DNA of 64,000 nt from Paraconiothyrium sp. Pb-2020 (Eukaryota; Ascomycota; Dothideomycetes; Pleosporales; Didymosphaeriaceae). The stretch is taken from contig JAJUBI010000001.1 of the NCBI GenBank assembly GCA_022419385.1, forward strand, positions 5,766,001 to 5,830,000. The letters run 5' to 3'. Positions 11,354-21,796 of this stretch are shown here, piece after piece. Positions within the stretch are counted from its first letter, which is position 1. Every line of letters starts with the position of its first letter. The notes beneath the pieces are model-generated. The model searched no databases, had not been told where the DNA came from, and saw only the letters and a list, made by a program, of their open reading frames with translations. The position numbers were made by a program, and so were the translations under genes.

Positions 11354-14300
11354 TCACCCTCTTAAGAACCCGTCCCCATCATACAAACTCCCGGGCGTTC
11401 CTTCCAAGCCCCCGCTACTCGGCGGGACAACATTGATCTTCACATTCGGCGTGCCAACACCCAGCACGCTCCTCTTCCCGTACCTGCCACTGTCCCTCTG
11501 TGACTGACGCTTTTCTTTCGTATCTAGAGCCGCATCTTCTTGCGCCGGGGCCTCGTCCTTCGCGACCTCGAACGCACGCTTCCTGCCTGAGCGTGTGGAC
11601 ACGGGCGAGGAAGAAAGGGGCAAAAATCGGTTGGTGGGCTTGTTGGGAGAGTTCAATGGAGGGGTGCTCACCCAAAATTTCTCGCCGTCTTCCCAAATGC
11701 TGGAGCCACGATCGCGGGCGGGGGTACTGGAAGGTCCTGTCTGAACCGCTTTTGGCTCGTCGCTCGCTTTCTCGTCAGTGTTGATAGTAGAAGTCGTCCT
11801 CTCCGGGATAGAAGTAAGCGCGGGGTCAGTATACAGGTCCAGCGCCGAGGCGCCTCTGCCCTCGTCTTCTTCCCAATCAAAACCCAGGTCACCCACCAAT
11901 GCCCTCCCTTTGTCCTCATCCCACGTCTCCTCCTCTTCCTTTTCGTACTTGTCGAGATCTTCCAACCAGCTCTCCTCTCCGGGTAGCGCGATGCTGTCTT
12001 CGCGCCCAAGATTAGCGTAGCGTCGCTCGGCCTTGCTCCCTTTCTTCGTGTCGGAGTTCATCCGGCGGAGAATTTGGATGGAGGATCGGAGCGAGCGTGC
12101 GGGATGCCCGCGGGGGCCGCTCGGTGCTAGTGTCGGAACGGCAGCGAAGTTCAGAGTGGGCGTCAGCGTGGGGAGCTGGGCGTGAGCTGGGCGAGGGGAG
12201 CCTGGGGCCTTGGGAAGCGGTGGAGATGGTGACGGGGATGAACAAATTGAGATAGGGGAAGATGGAATGAACAGGCTGGGTGGCTCGATGACTACAGAGT
12301 CATTGAGTGTGTGCGTTGCTGAAGGCACATCGATGTCCTGCACGGGAGGACTAGAAGGAAACGCTGCATCTGAGAGCGGCTGCGTCGAGTACATTGCCCT
12401 GCTGGGAGGTGTAGGCATGGTCATGTTCTTCAGGTCAGCACTTGTGTCTATGATGATGCTGCCACTTCTGTTGTCGAAAGGACTATTCAGACTAGTGAAT
12501 GCATCTTTGGTCAGAATAGCAGGGTCGATGGTATCCAAAGGCTCTTCGGGAATGGTAGTATCCCTTATAGGTAAGTTATATGCCGCACGGTCGCGGAGAT
12601 TGGAACAAGAATCCGATGGCATGCTTTTCGGTGAACAAGGTGGTGAGTCGTCTGATTTGAGTTGCTCATAGCCTTCCGGGTTCGGGGAAGGTTCTTCGAC
12701 AATAGTAGAGAAAGGGGATGAGAAGTTACGCGTTAGATTAGTTGTTGGGGTTTGATGGACGAGGTATGGGCGTTCAGTGTCGTACTGGTCCAGGATGAGC
12801 GGCCTTCCCGGTGAAGAGTTGATGTCGAGGAGCACCTCAAAAGGAGATGAGACCATCATCATTTCAGCGTACGGGCTTCCATCCTCTGCATACTCATTGG
12901 ATGGAGGCGACAGAGCAAACATAGGAGGAGGCGATACCATGACGTTAGATTGCGGGAAATTGTGGCAAGGGCTTGGAAATGTTGAGAGACTGAAAACTGA
13001 GCCTGTGCTCATTCTTTGTACATCATACTGAAATGCATCGGGAAAAGTTGCCTTGGCTTGTGTCTTTATCGGAGTACCTATCGGACCATGGTCGAAATTC
13101 GCCATCGGCAATGTTGGCGAGCTCGCGGCAAGTGAAGCACGAATGCTGGTCGCATTGAATTTGAGTTCAGGCGCGAAGATTGAAGTACTGGGAGGCGATG
13201 GCAGGGACCTCGTGCTCGAGAAACCAAGCCCAACATTCTGTACCTTCTCGAGGCTGGCTTGTGGCGACTCTTCCGCGATGTCGTGAATGGCAGGACTTGG
13301 GGAACGGCTTTGAGGTCCGAGCATGGTAGGTATCAACGAGATACGGACACAGTTCTGTCTTTTGTGTCCGGGCTTACGAGCACTGGGGCTGCCCTTCAGA
13401 GCTGAAGGCTTACCGGCAGACACGGGCGCGGGATCCCACTGGAAAGGATTGTCATTGCTGCTTCGCGTAGACGATGCCCGCGTAGAAGTTTGTGAAAGCT
13501 GACGCTTGGGACCACCCTGGTTTCCAGGCACATTTTGCAATAAGGATGAACGGCTTCGTCGGCTTTCCGGAGAACCGTATGGAGTAACATAGGAGCCTGA
13601 CCGACGTTTCGGTGTTGTCGAGTTCCGTATTGCGAACGCGCTGGGTGCAGGCGATGACAACCTGGTGAGATTGACTGGCTCCGCCGTTTTCGCCGTCGCG
13701 ATGGAATGTAGGCTTGAAGAATTGGGAAGCAGCGAACCTTGTTTCTCGGCCTGTGTAGCGGACGTTGCCGAGCTAAATCGAGCTGTACTGCTCTTGATCG
13801 AGCCTTGCGACGGCTTGTTCTTGCCATGAAGAGTCAGCGTGTCGCGTAATGGTCGTGGGCCGACAATCGTACAGTTCCTCATGTCTCGCTTAGCCACCTT
13901 CTGTATCCGACTGTTCGGCGATCGCATTATTGGACTTGGTTGTATAGCAAGAATGGAGCTTCCTGCTGACTCGTAGCTCGAATTGGACTGACGCGACGGG
14001 CTCCGGCTTAGAACACTACGCCTGCGAGCCTCTGATTTGATTCGCGCAATTTCCAAGGGAAGGATGGGGAGCCCAGCATCTGGGGGGTTTCCCGAAGCCT
14101 GGCTAGAAGTGCTTACTGACCTCTCATGAAGCTGTGGCCGCGCGAACCTGGTCATGCTCCCAGGCTTGCTGCTGTTTGGAATATCTGCGAGAGATTGGGA
14201 CCGGACTGGTCGCGTATATATCTCTGCTTTCGGGACAGGCTTAGCGGTCAAGCTGCGTCGAAGAGGCTCTAGAGGGCCCTGATAGTGAGGTGGTTCCGCT

Positions 14301-14929
14301 ACCTGCTCTTGATTACGAAGAGCAGGATGATGCAGTAGGAGCGATTGATCTGAGGAAGGGCGACTGAGACTCTTCTGTGGCGACGAGGGTTCTTCGAGTG
14401 GTCCACTGAGGACAGGAACCAAAGGCGAAGGTTTCGGGCTTTCGAGGACCGTAGAGAGCACAGGAACCCTGATCTTCCTCATCGGAATTGCCCTGCCCGA
14501 CACTCGGCGCCCTAAGAATGGCCACGACAGTCTCTTTGGCTTCGGCACAAAGCCCGCAGGTTTCGGAGGCGCATAATGTGGAGGGAACGAGCGCGGCTCA
14601 GTTGGGTCGATTGTCTCCACTGATGTGAGATTGCCCCAACCCGATTTTGAATTGAATGGTAGGACTGTATCTCGCCTGAGTACTGCTCGTGGCTTCGTGA
14701 TAGAGTTTCGTTTTGCGACTTTTCGGGTTTGTACGATCGCGTATCCTCGCTCTTCTAGGTCTGCCATATGGCGTTTGTGCTCCCGATGTGCTCGGACAAG
14801 AAGTATAACGATGAAGACTGTAAGACCGACGACAAGCACGCCGACACCCGCGCCCATGGCGCCGATGGTGGTAATGCTTAGTTCCATGGTGGAAGCGTTG
14901 CGCGTCTCGACTGGTAGCATCCTTTCCAC
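11354..14929 (-). CDS. Large single-pass membrane, Ser/Pro-rich disordered protein
   Basis: A 1191-residue intronless frame. Only one structured element is visible: a hydrophobic helix near residues 20-45 (GAMGAGVGVLVVGLTVFIVI) followed by a basic, coiled-coil-like stretch (RAHREHKRHMADLEERGY). This fits a type III signal-anchored protein with a long cytosolic tail. The rest is low-complexity Ser/Pro/Arg with many SP and RSxS sites. An acidic Trp/Glu patch near residues 1010-1060 includes LEDLDKYEKEEEETWDEDKG. A second in-frame Met (MELSITT at 14887) may be the real start. I do not recognise a family; signalling or cell-cortex scaffolds look like this, but that is only an analogy. Confidence 0.75.
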   Translation of the reverse strand: MERMLPVETRNASTMELSITTIGAMGAGVGVLVVGLTVFIVILLVRAHREHKRHMADLEERGYAIVQTRKVAKRNSITKPRAVLRRDTVLPFNSKSGWGNLTSVETIDPTEPRSFPPHYAPPKPAGFVPKPKRLSWPFLGRRVSGRAIPMRKIRVPVLSTVLESPKPSPLVPVLSGPLEEPSSPQKSLSRPSSDQSLLLHHPALRNQEQVAEPPHYQGPLEPLRRSLTAKPVPKAEIYTRPVRSQSLADIPNSSKPGSMTRFARPQLHERSVSTSSQASGNPPDAGLPILPLEIARIKSEARRRSVLSRSPSRQSNSSYESAGSSILAIQPSPIMRSPNSRIQKVAKRDMRNCTIVGPRPLRDTLTLHGKNKPSQGSIKSSTARFSSATSATQAEKQGSLLPNSSSLHSIATAKTAEPVNLTRLSSPAPSAFAIRNSTTPKRRSGSYVTPYGSPESRRSRSSLLQNVPGNQGGPKRQLSQTSTRASSTRSSNDNPFQWDPAPVSAGKPSALKGSPSARKPGHKRQNCVRISLIPTMLGPQSRSPSPAIHDIAEESPQASLEKVQNVGLGFSSTRSLPSPPSTSIFAPELKFNATSIRASLAASSPTLPMANFDHGPIGTPIKTQAKATFPDAFQYDVQRMSTGSVFSLSTFPSPCHNFPQSNVMVSPPPMFALSPPSNEYAEDGSPYAEMMMVSSPFEVLLDINSSPGRPLILDQYDTERPYLVHQTPTTNLTRNFSSPFSTIVEEPSPNPEGYEQLKSDDSPPCSPKSMPSDSCSNLRDRAAYNLPIRDTTIPEEPLDTIDPAILTKDAFTSLNSPFDNRSGSIIIDTSADLKNMTMPTPPSRAMYSTQPLSDAAFPSSPPVQDIDVPSATHTLNDSVVIEPPSLFIPSSPISICSSPSPSPPLPKAPGSPRPAHAQLPTLTPTLNFAAVPTLAPSGPRGHPARSLRSSIQILRRMNSDTKKGSKAERRYANLGREDSIALPGEESWLEDLDKYEKEEEETWDEDKGRALVGDLGFDWEEDEGRGASALDLYTDPALTSIPERTTSTINTDEKASDEPKAVQTGPSSTPARDRGSSIWEDGEKFWVSTPPLNSPNKPTNRFLPLSSSPVSTRSGRKRAFEVAKDEAPAQEDAALDTKEKRQSQRDSGRYGKRSVLGVGTPNVKINVVPPSSGGLEGTPGSLYDGDGFLRG

Positions 14930-16452
14930 GTTGCTGTCTCGTAAAGGGCTCCGTTCGTGTCAGTGCGATGTTGTCGTATACAGTGGGCTTTCCTCTGTAT
15001 GTGCCCAGTCCGGCAATGGCAAGTCGCAGATCCCGCTATGCGCTGTTCAGTCAATCCGGATCATCCAAAGCCTCCTCTTACCTATCCTCATCAGCGCAAT
15101 GCAAAGCGCAAAGTAACGGACAGTGCAATGCACTCGCGGCAATTGCGATCACCCCAACACGGAGGACTAGGAGGTGAACATACAGATCCATCTGTCTCAG
15201 AAACATTTACTGGTCGTCATAACAAGTTTTGAGGAATGGAGTGAAGATATGGGGGGAAAAACAAGATGGCCAGTCAGCTGAGCAAGGGAGCGGGCAGGAA
15301 TGTGGCCGTTTGCCCCTCGCAAGAAACTCATTGGTGGCAGGATGAGTATATACTGATGCGTTTGGTGAATTGCAGCTGTCAATTTTGTTATTGATTTTGA
15401 CTGTTTGCGAGCGGCGCTGGGGATGAGTTGGCAGCCTCTCGATGCGTGGTCCAGCGGTAGGCCTAGCCTCCTGTCGCAAACGCCCTACAGATCCATTCGG
15501 AGTATTTGATCCCATCTCGAGTCAGTCGCGTACACAACTGAAGGACGCGACTTTTTGAGACAGCGACTCAAAAGCCTCAGCCCAGCCGATAGACGCTATG
15601 CCGCGGTAAACTGTCTTGTATCTGCAACACCACGCTAGCAACACCCATTCGCCCCGCATTCACGAGCTGTTTCCAGGCCGGTGGAAGAGCCGTGCACAAG
15701 CCTCAGTTAGGTTTCTGGAGGATCATGTCTAGAACATGTATGCTTACTTTCGGGTTGTTGCAGCAAAGGTTTGGGGTATCGGCGTTCAAGCGGTCACCCT
15801 AACACAAGTTTGGGATGTCGTTCCTCGGGCTCGTGGTACTGACGTGAACTGCATCGACAGCTCGCACGTTTGTACAAGTTGCTGCAGAATGGAGTCAGCG
15901 TGCATGAAAGACAGTAGGTCTCAAGACGCGTCGCGACAGAAGGAGATGGCCGATTCGCTACCGCACTGCTTCGGAGGAAGGAGCTGCTCCGGAGCCGGAC
16001 CTATCATCGCGCGATGACAGAGGCTGAACGGCGAGAACTTCTACCAGGGTATCTGGCGCAAGCAGATGAGTTACCGTATCTCGATGGCCTGACGTTGTGA
16101 GAAGCGGCCACCGCGGCAAGCTTCGGGATGACATCGGAGAAAGTTGATCAATTTCATCAGATAAGATTGACTATACTCCACATTCTCCACCCTGCTTCCT
16201 TGTTCGGTCACTCAACGTGTTGATCTTTACATTTGACAAGATGAGATCAAGGAGGTATGTCTGCTTGATCTGCTCTTTGCCGCAAGGCTTCCTACGAGCA
16301 GGAAAATTTGCGCTGGACCAGGGCTTAGGACCCCTGTAATCATGTCCGTTACCGGCAAAGACGTACCGCCATGGAGGACATAAAGTCAAGCTGCACGACG
16401 ACGATACGATCGATCGGCGATTTGAGACAGTTCTTCACCTTGCGTCGCGATC
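14930..16452. other. Intergenic region between divergent genes
   Basis: A 1.5 kb gap between the large disordered protein (leftward) and the arylsulfotransferase (rightward). It is mostly non-coding, except a coding-like stretch listed separately at 15843-16100. Confidence 0.55.
15843..16100 (+). pseudogene. Possible gene relic with an in-frame stop
   Basis: One frame here reads like protein on both sides of a TAG at 15915-15917. Before it is RELHRQLARLYKLLQ.., and after it ..FATALLRRKELLRSRTYHRA.. and MTEAERRELLPGYLAQADEL, ending at TGA 16098-16100. A second stop in the same frame lies just upstream at 15840-15842. I found no convincing intron that would skip the TAG, so this may be a decayed gene or a cryptic exon. 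The family is not recognised. Confidence 0.25.
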
Positions 16453-17994
16453 ATGCGCGTACAGAACCTGCTGGTGGCCTTGTCGGCGGTGATGCTGCCA
16501 ACCTGCGCTCAGAACAACACAACTTGGCCATATCAAACCTTCAAATCCCTACCCGGCTTCGAACCTCCTCAGCTCGAGATCATCCATAACGCTTCAGCAG
16601 CACCGGGTCTGATATTCTTCCCCATCAGCGGAAACGGAGCACACAATTACAGTCTAAACATTTATCAGCAAGATGGCGAGCTAGTCTGGCAGTCGGGCTA
16701 CGGCGACTACGCAGCATTCAGGCCAACAGAACTCTTTGGCGAGCCTGTCCTAGCTGCATGGAGCGGCATCAGCTTCCCCGAACCCTGGGGCTTTGGCTAC
16801 GGCGTTGTCAAGATCTTTAACCAGAATTATGAGAATATCTACAACGTTACGCTTTGGAACACCACCTACCCAACTCTCGAAAGTATCTATCCGGAGTATG
16901 ATCCCACGCAGTACGATCCGTTCAGCTGGATCGACATGCACGAGAACAACATTACGCCTCGTGGTACGATGTTCGTAGGTGCCGTGAACGTCACGGCGTG
17001 GGATTTGACGTCTATTGGTGGCCCTGGGGATGGTTGGATCGTCGACTCCCTTGTATTGGAGTTGAACGTTACCAATAGCGAGATCCTATGGCAGTGGAGC
17101 CATCTTGCACACGCGCGTGAGATTCCGCTGACGGATGCCCTTCCGACTTATCCTCTTGGAGAACTAGGTCAAAATCAATCATACCCATGGGGACCCTTCC
17201 ACATTAATTCTGTGGACGAGTTCAAGGACGGAAGCTTGCTGGTTTCGTCGCGGCATTATTGCTCTGTTTTCAAGATCGGTCGCAACGGCGAGGTGCAATG
17301 GACGTTAAACGGATACGCTGGAGGCGACTTCATCCTCAAGAACGGCTTGTCCTTCTGCTACCAACACGACGCTCGCATCCACTCAGAAGACGGCTCCACA
17401 ACACTAATCTCCATCTTCAATAATGACAACTCCGCTGTCGTCTCGTATGTCAATCAAACGACCGGTATCATCCTGAGCGTCAACACCGACACCAAGGAAG
17501 CCACACTAGTCAAAGAACTCTACGACCCAGCAGAACCGATCTACGCTGTGAGTCAGGGCGATCACCAACTCCTTTCTAATGGGCACTCCGTGCTGGGATA
17601 TGGCAGCGTACCCTTCCTCAAGGAATTCGACGAGGACGGGAACGTCGTCCAAACCGTTAAATGGGGTCAAGCTCGGGCCGTTCAAAGTTATCGAACGTAC
17701 AAGTCCGAGTGGACTGGGACGCCGTCGACGCGTCCGGATGTTTTTGCTTGTTCGGAAGGCAATGCCACGACCAACGTGTACATGAGCTGGAATGGTGCGA
17801 CCGAGCATCAGAGCTGGAAGGTTCTTGCTGGCTCATCCAGGGAGGGTCTGAAGAACGTGGCGAATGTGACAAAGACTGGATTTGAGACCTCTGTCAACTT
17901 CAGCGCTGGTGCTCGATTCGTTCAGGTTGAAGCATATGGTGATAGAATTGAGACAGCCGTTTCGGCAGTGGTCGCAATCACGGAAGCGTGCTAG
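16453..17994 (+). CDS. Secreted arylsulfotransferase-family protein
   Basis: A 513-residue intronless protein of the fungal arylsulfotransferase (ASST-like) family, a six-bladed propeller fold. The signal peptide is MRVQNLLVALSAVMLPTCA, cleaved before QNNTT. Blade-like repeats include FGYGVVKIFNQNYENIYNVT, GDGWIVDSLVLELN and EILWQWSHLAHAREIPL. The core reads PWGPFHINSVDEFKDGSLL, SSRHYCSVFKI, GEVQWTLNGY and CYQHDARIH; the last His-containing motif matches the family's conserved H-D-R pattern. There are many N-glycosylation sequons (NNTT, NVTLWN, NVTAW, NQS). Sulfotransfer activity is not established for fungal members, so substrate and reaction remain open. Confidence 0.85.
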   Translation: MRVQNLLVALSAVMLPTCAQNNTTWPYQTFKSLPGFEPPQLEIIHNASAAPGLIFFPISGNGAHNYSLNIYQQDGELVWQSGYGDYAAFRPTELFGEPVLAAWSGISFPEPWGFGYGVVKIFNQNYENIYNVTLWNTTYPTLESIYPEYDPTQYDPFSWIDMHENNITPRGTMFVGAVNVTAWDLTSIGGPGDGWIVDSLVLELNVTNSEILWQWSHLAHAREIPLTDALPTYPLGELGQNQSYPWGPFHINSVDEFKDGSLLVSSRHYCSVFKIGRNGEVQWTLNGYAGGDFILKNGLSFCYQHDARIHSEDGSTTLISIFNNDNSAVVSYVNQTTGIILSVNTDTKEATLVKELYDPAEPIYAVSQGDHQLLSNGHSVLGYGSVPFLKEFDEDGNVVQTVKWGQARAVQSYRTYKSEWTGTPSTRPDVFACSEGNATTNVYMSWNGATEHQSWKVLAGSSREGLKNVANVTKTGFETSVNFSAGARFVQVEAYGDRIETAVSAVVAITEAC

Positions 17995-18327
17995 AAGTTC
18001 GTGCATTGATATTCATTGACGGGCTTATAGTCAGTCTGTACGAAGAAGTCAAGCGCCCAAGGCAGAGATCTGTATATATATCACGGATAATTGTATTGCA
18101 CTTTTCGATATGTGATCTTGTTCTAGGCACGACTGTCACTGATTTTATTCCATTGATCAGAAAGGCATGTGCACGGCGAAGTATTATTGAGACCCATGAT
18201 TAGCATGATAATTAGTGAGCTCGCTCACTCGCATTGCTTTTGATATTAAATGATAAGATGTACAAGAATAGAATGTTCACCGTCCTGGTGCCACAGAAAG
18301 CCACGATCACTTCGACTGACACTGCAA
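17995..18327. other. Intergenic between convergent genes
   Basis: 3' ends of the arylsulfotransferase and rhamnogalacturonase genes. AT-rich, no coding frame. Confidence 0.6.
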
Positions 18328-19706
18328 TCAAGATCCAGCGACTGCGCTGATGGGCTTCTGACCTGGGTAGTAGCTGGTTGGTAAAGCAGGAATTGGAATG
18401 CTCTTAGTGGTCCCAAACGCCGACTTCAAGTCTGCCGCCATGGACGCAGCCGTGTATCCTGCTGGGGCCGCAGTCTGCGTGCTAGTGACCATAGCATAGG
18501 ACTTGCCCGTACCAGCCTTCAAGCAAGCACCGCTTCCGTAGGCAGACTGGCAAGTCAACAACTGCTTGCTACCAGTCTCTGTCCACATGGCGAAGTCGGA
18601 AATCTTGATATCCGTGCAAGGAGCACCATCCGCACAGGCGATCTTGATCGGTCCACGGGATGCGCCGTTCGCCTCGGTTCCCTTCCAGTTCTTGATAGTA
18701 AAGTTGGACAGTTGGACGCCGTTGCCGTCGACCTTGCTCATGCTAGACCAGTATTGATCGATGTCAAGGGAGTATGCGTTTCCGTGACCGATGAAATTCT
18801 CCAGGACGACATCTTCGACGTACCCGCTGCCGCCGTACGACTTGACCATGAGCATCTGGTTCGACTTCCACGTGTAGATGTTGCGGTACACGACCTGTGA
18901 GATGGCGGTATCGGCACCCAAGCTACCAAAAGCGGAGCCACCAGACCAGTTGCAGTAGATGTTCTCGACAAGGATGTTCTTGGCAGGCGACTTGACGGTG
19001 ACACACTCGTCTTTGTTTGTCACCATAACGTCGTGAATCCAGATGTTATTGGACCAGACGTCAATGCCGTCGAGGCAGCCCCACTCTCCGCCACGGATGG
19101 CCATGTTGTAGACTTCGCCGTTGGTGCATGTGTCCAGAGAGTAATGGTACATGGGGGAGTCAACAAGGGCTATGTCGTGAACGGAGAAGTTGGTGACTTT
19201 GTAGGTGCGGAGGAGACGTGCGCCTTTGCACTGCCCTTGCGAAGCATGGATCTCATAACCATTGCCTAGTGTGCGCGTCAGAGGCGATATCTGGAATTTG
19301 AAATGGACATACCTTGAATGGCACCCTTTCCGGTCGAGCTAAAGAATTCAAAGTCCGTGGTGTCTCTGATCATGATCATGTTGCCGCCATCCGTGCCGGT
19401 GCGGTAAATGATGCCGTCAAGCTGGATGCCAACTCCTTTACCATTCTTCAGCGTGACCCATGTCTTCATGGCATAATCGCCCGCAGGGATGATAACGATG
19501 CCGCCACTCTGACATGCTGCCCAAGCCGATGCAAGCGGTGGCCCGATATCAGTTGTCTTGTCTGCTTTGGCGCCGTACTTGGTCACGTCACAAGTCTTGG
19601 TGGCCCTTTTCGCAGCCGTCTTCGTGGTAGGCCCGACAGAGCCTGAGAGCTGTGCAAAGGCAGCAGGGAGCAGCGCGACGGCGCTCAGAAAGATGGAAAG
19701 ACGCAT
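18328..19706 (-). CDS. rhgA: Rhamnogalacturonan hydrolase (GH28)
   Basis: Secreted endo-hydrolase that cuts the galacturonate-rhamnose backbone of pectin RG-I. Exon 1 is 19313-19706 and exon 2 is 18328-19265, with a 47-bp intron (gtatgt..cactag) and GAIQGNGYEIHA across the join. The protein is 443 residues. The signal peptide is MRLSIFLSAVALLPAAFA, with mature start QLSGSVGP as in the Aspergillus enzyme. The right-handed beta-helix carries family motifs WGCLDGIDVWSNNIW, TNKDECVTVKSPAKN, GSAFGSLGADT and NFIGHGNAYSLDIDQYW. These differ from polygalacturonase (NTDG/DD/HG), so rhamnogalacturonase fits better. CreA-like CCCCGG and GCGGGG sites lie at 19916-19928, about 210 bp upstream; this is weak evidence for carbon repression. 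Confidence 0.93.
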
Positions 19707-20597
19707 GTTGGAGGAGCGTCGATGAAAGAAGGGAACGAAAGGCTACTGCACAGCAGGCAGAAAGTAGATATGCAAAGAAGAGTAAATCAATCAACGAGTG
19801 ACGGGAGACGAAAGGAGTGTATAGAGCAGACAAATTGCTGGCGCCCTGGTAAAAGCCAGGCCATCATCCGACTAATATACAGCCGCGCCCCTGGGTAGGT
19901 CAGATTAATTAGAATCCCCGGCGCGGGGCTAAGCGACCCTCACAATGCTGGGCGAAAGCTTGATTGTCAATCTGGAGTCGGAGAAATTAGTGGTTTCGAA
20001 ACGTGTGCCTTCGTCTGATTGAGGCGTGAATGCAACTGCGCGTCCCGTTCAATCGGAGGATCACTGAGATTGGCGACACGCATTAGGCGATCGCGTGTTG
20101 AGCTTCTGCCGGCAATTAATGACGCGAGGAACCGTGGCGTTGCGGCTGGTAGGAGTTGATAGAGATTCGTGGAAAACAAACCTTGGAAGGCGCGTTTCAC
20201 TCTGGAGACGAAAAGGATCGACACCGGGATGTGGCTTGTTCATTGAAATAGGAGGAGACGTAACGCGTGGTCTAGAGCCGTCGATATATGGAAACGATAA
20301 GAAAGAAGTCTCACGAATTATACTCGTCACAACCTGAATGTATACTGGGGCCATTCGCGACGGACCACGATGAAGGTGGAAAGTAGTTGCGCATCGGACT
20401 TGCGGACTCGGCTTTGCTCCGGAGGTTCTCGGAGATTAGATAAGATTAGCGAACGTTTGACCTTCATCAGAATACCATCAGCCTCTCCTCATTACACAAC
20501 CGCACGCAACATCGACCGCGCATATTGTTGTGCTTATGAGCACCGAGTACTGATACAGGCTCTGTCGGTGATTGTTCCGGCTAGCACTTACGTTTTG
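19707..20597. other. rhgA promoter side, no gene seen
   Basis: Upstream region of rhgA. No coding-like frame was found; possible CreA sites are noted under rhgA. Confidence 0.55.
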
Positions 20598-20939
20598 TCA
20601 GTCCATCCTATCGGACAGTGGTTGCAGTGGAAGTACCTGAGAGATACATTGCCTCCAATATTGTTCACATGGGGAACGTACGCTTTCGTGAACTGATCCC
20701 ACAGCACAAAGGTCTGATCCACTCTGCCGTGGTTGACCCATCAAGGCACCCGTCCGAAAATTCTTGCGCATAGTGTCGTAAGCCCCTGCACTGAGTAACA
20801 AATCGGTGATATCAAATCGATCTGCGATTGCCGCAAACTGGAGCGTTGTAGCTCCCCTGTAATTAGCAAGATCGGCATTCGCATCGAAACCGTAATTGAC
20901 CAGCCTCTCAGCCACCAACATCTCCCCGTGCCTTCAAAG
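20598..20939 (-). pseudogene. Ankyrin-repeat gene remnant
   Basis: The frame HGEMLVAERLVNYGFDANAD.. GATTLQFAAIADRFDITDLL LSAGA is about two ankyrin repeats of the kind found near the C-terminus of long fungal ankyrin proteins. A stop sits in frame directly upstream (near 20937-20945), and the ankyrin pattern ends abruptly after GAYDTM. No further repeats or start region were found nearby, so this looks like the leftover of a larger gene. Confidence 0.45.
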
Positions 20940-21091
20940 AAGGCTGGAGGGACGAATGAGCTACAGTCTTACCCATAAAGTCGATTCCTTACCAAGGATC
21001 TTACCGAGTATATAGTCTCAAGAGATGTAAAGTGACAGGATACCTAGCAATTTGCCTGAAGAAGTCATACACAACGCCTCGCCGCCCCTAT

Positions 21092-21325
21092 CTACCTTTT
21101 CAAATTCTTTCCCATGGGCCCCCTAACCTTCCTCCACATGTCGAAACTCATGCACTCCTCGCACCGGAAATGGCTGCATATCTTCTTCGTGCATATGGCT
21201 GTCTTGGCGCCGCGCTGCGGGGGATTCGGCTGTGTGCATAGGCAGCACACCCAGCCGTTGGGAGTGAACCAGGGGTGGGGGGTGTTGGGGTCTGGGGTGC
21301 AGAATGACGTTGTCATTTGGTTCAC
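21092..21325 (-). CDS. Small Cys-rich protein, zinc-ribbon-like
   Basis: A 77-residue frame with the arrangement GWVCCLCTQPNPP..AICTKKICSHFRCEECMSF. That is a W-x-CC-x-C cluster, then C..C-x-H-x-x-C-x-x-C, which resembles the short fungal zinc-binding hypothetical proteins common in Dothideomycetes and Leotiomycetes. No signal peptide is visible, so it is probably intracellular rather than an effector. It may be the only exon; no flanking exon was found. Function unknown. Confidence 0.5.
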   Translation of the reverse strand: MNQMTTSFCTPDPNTPHPWFTPNGWVCCLCTQPNPPQRGAKTAICTKKICSHFRCEECMSFDMWRKVRGPMGKNLKR

Positions 21326-21796
21326 TTATTTTGTGGGTAGTCTGTGTGGTGTTTGTTTAGGGACGATGATGGTGTCGAGGGGCGGAAGGATTATGTACTG
21401 AGTGGGTGGTGTGAAAGACTGAGGGTGGTGTATATCTTAGCAGAGGGCATGGAAGGATAGGTGGGGATTCAAGATCATGAGCGGTAGGTTGGTGAATACT
21501 TGCCGACGTTATCACTGAACTTGTCGTCATGAATGCTACTGCGGTGATTTGTTGAAGTGTAAACATGATACAAGACTAGGTGAATGTTATTGGAACGTGC
21601 CCGAAGCGAATGTTCAATTCAAAATTGCACGCACGAGGCGTAAATGATCTAGGATCCAGGGGTATGTGAAGTATAGACGACCCGCGGGTCCAAAGCATTC
21701 GCCATTCTCATAAAGCCATCGACTGCTCCAACGCAGTCACCGCAAACCTGTCTGTCTTCCCTCTCTATCCAATCCACAATCTTGCAGATAAGACGC
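21326..21796. other. Intergenic, no gene seen
   Basis: Between the small Cys-rich frame and the 3' end of the sugar transporter. Nothing coding-like. Confidence 0.55.
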
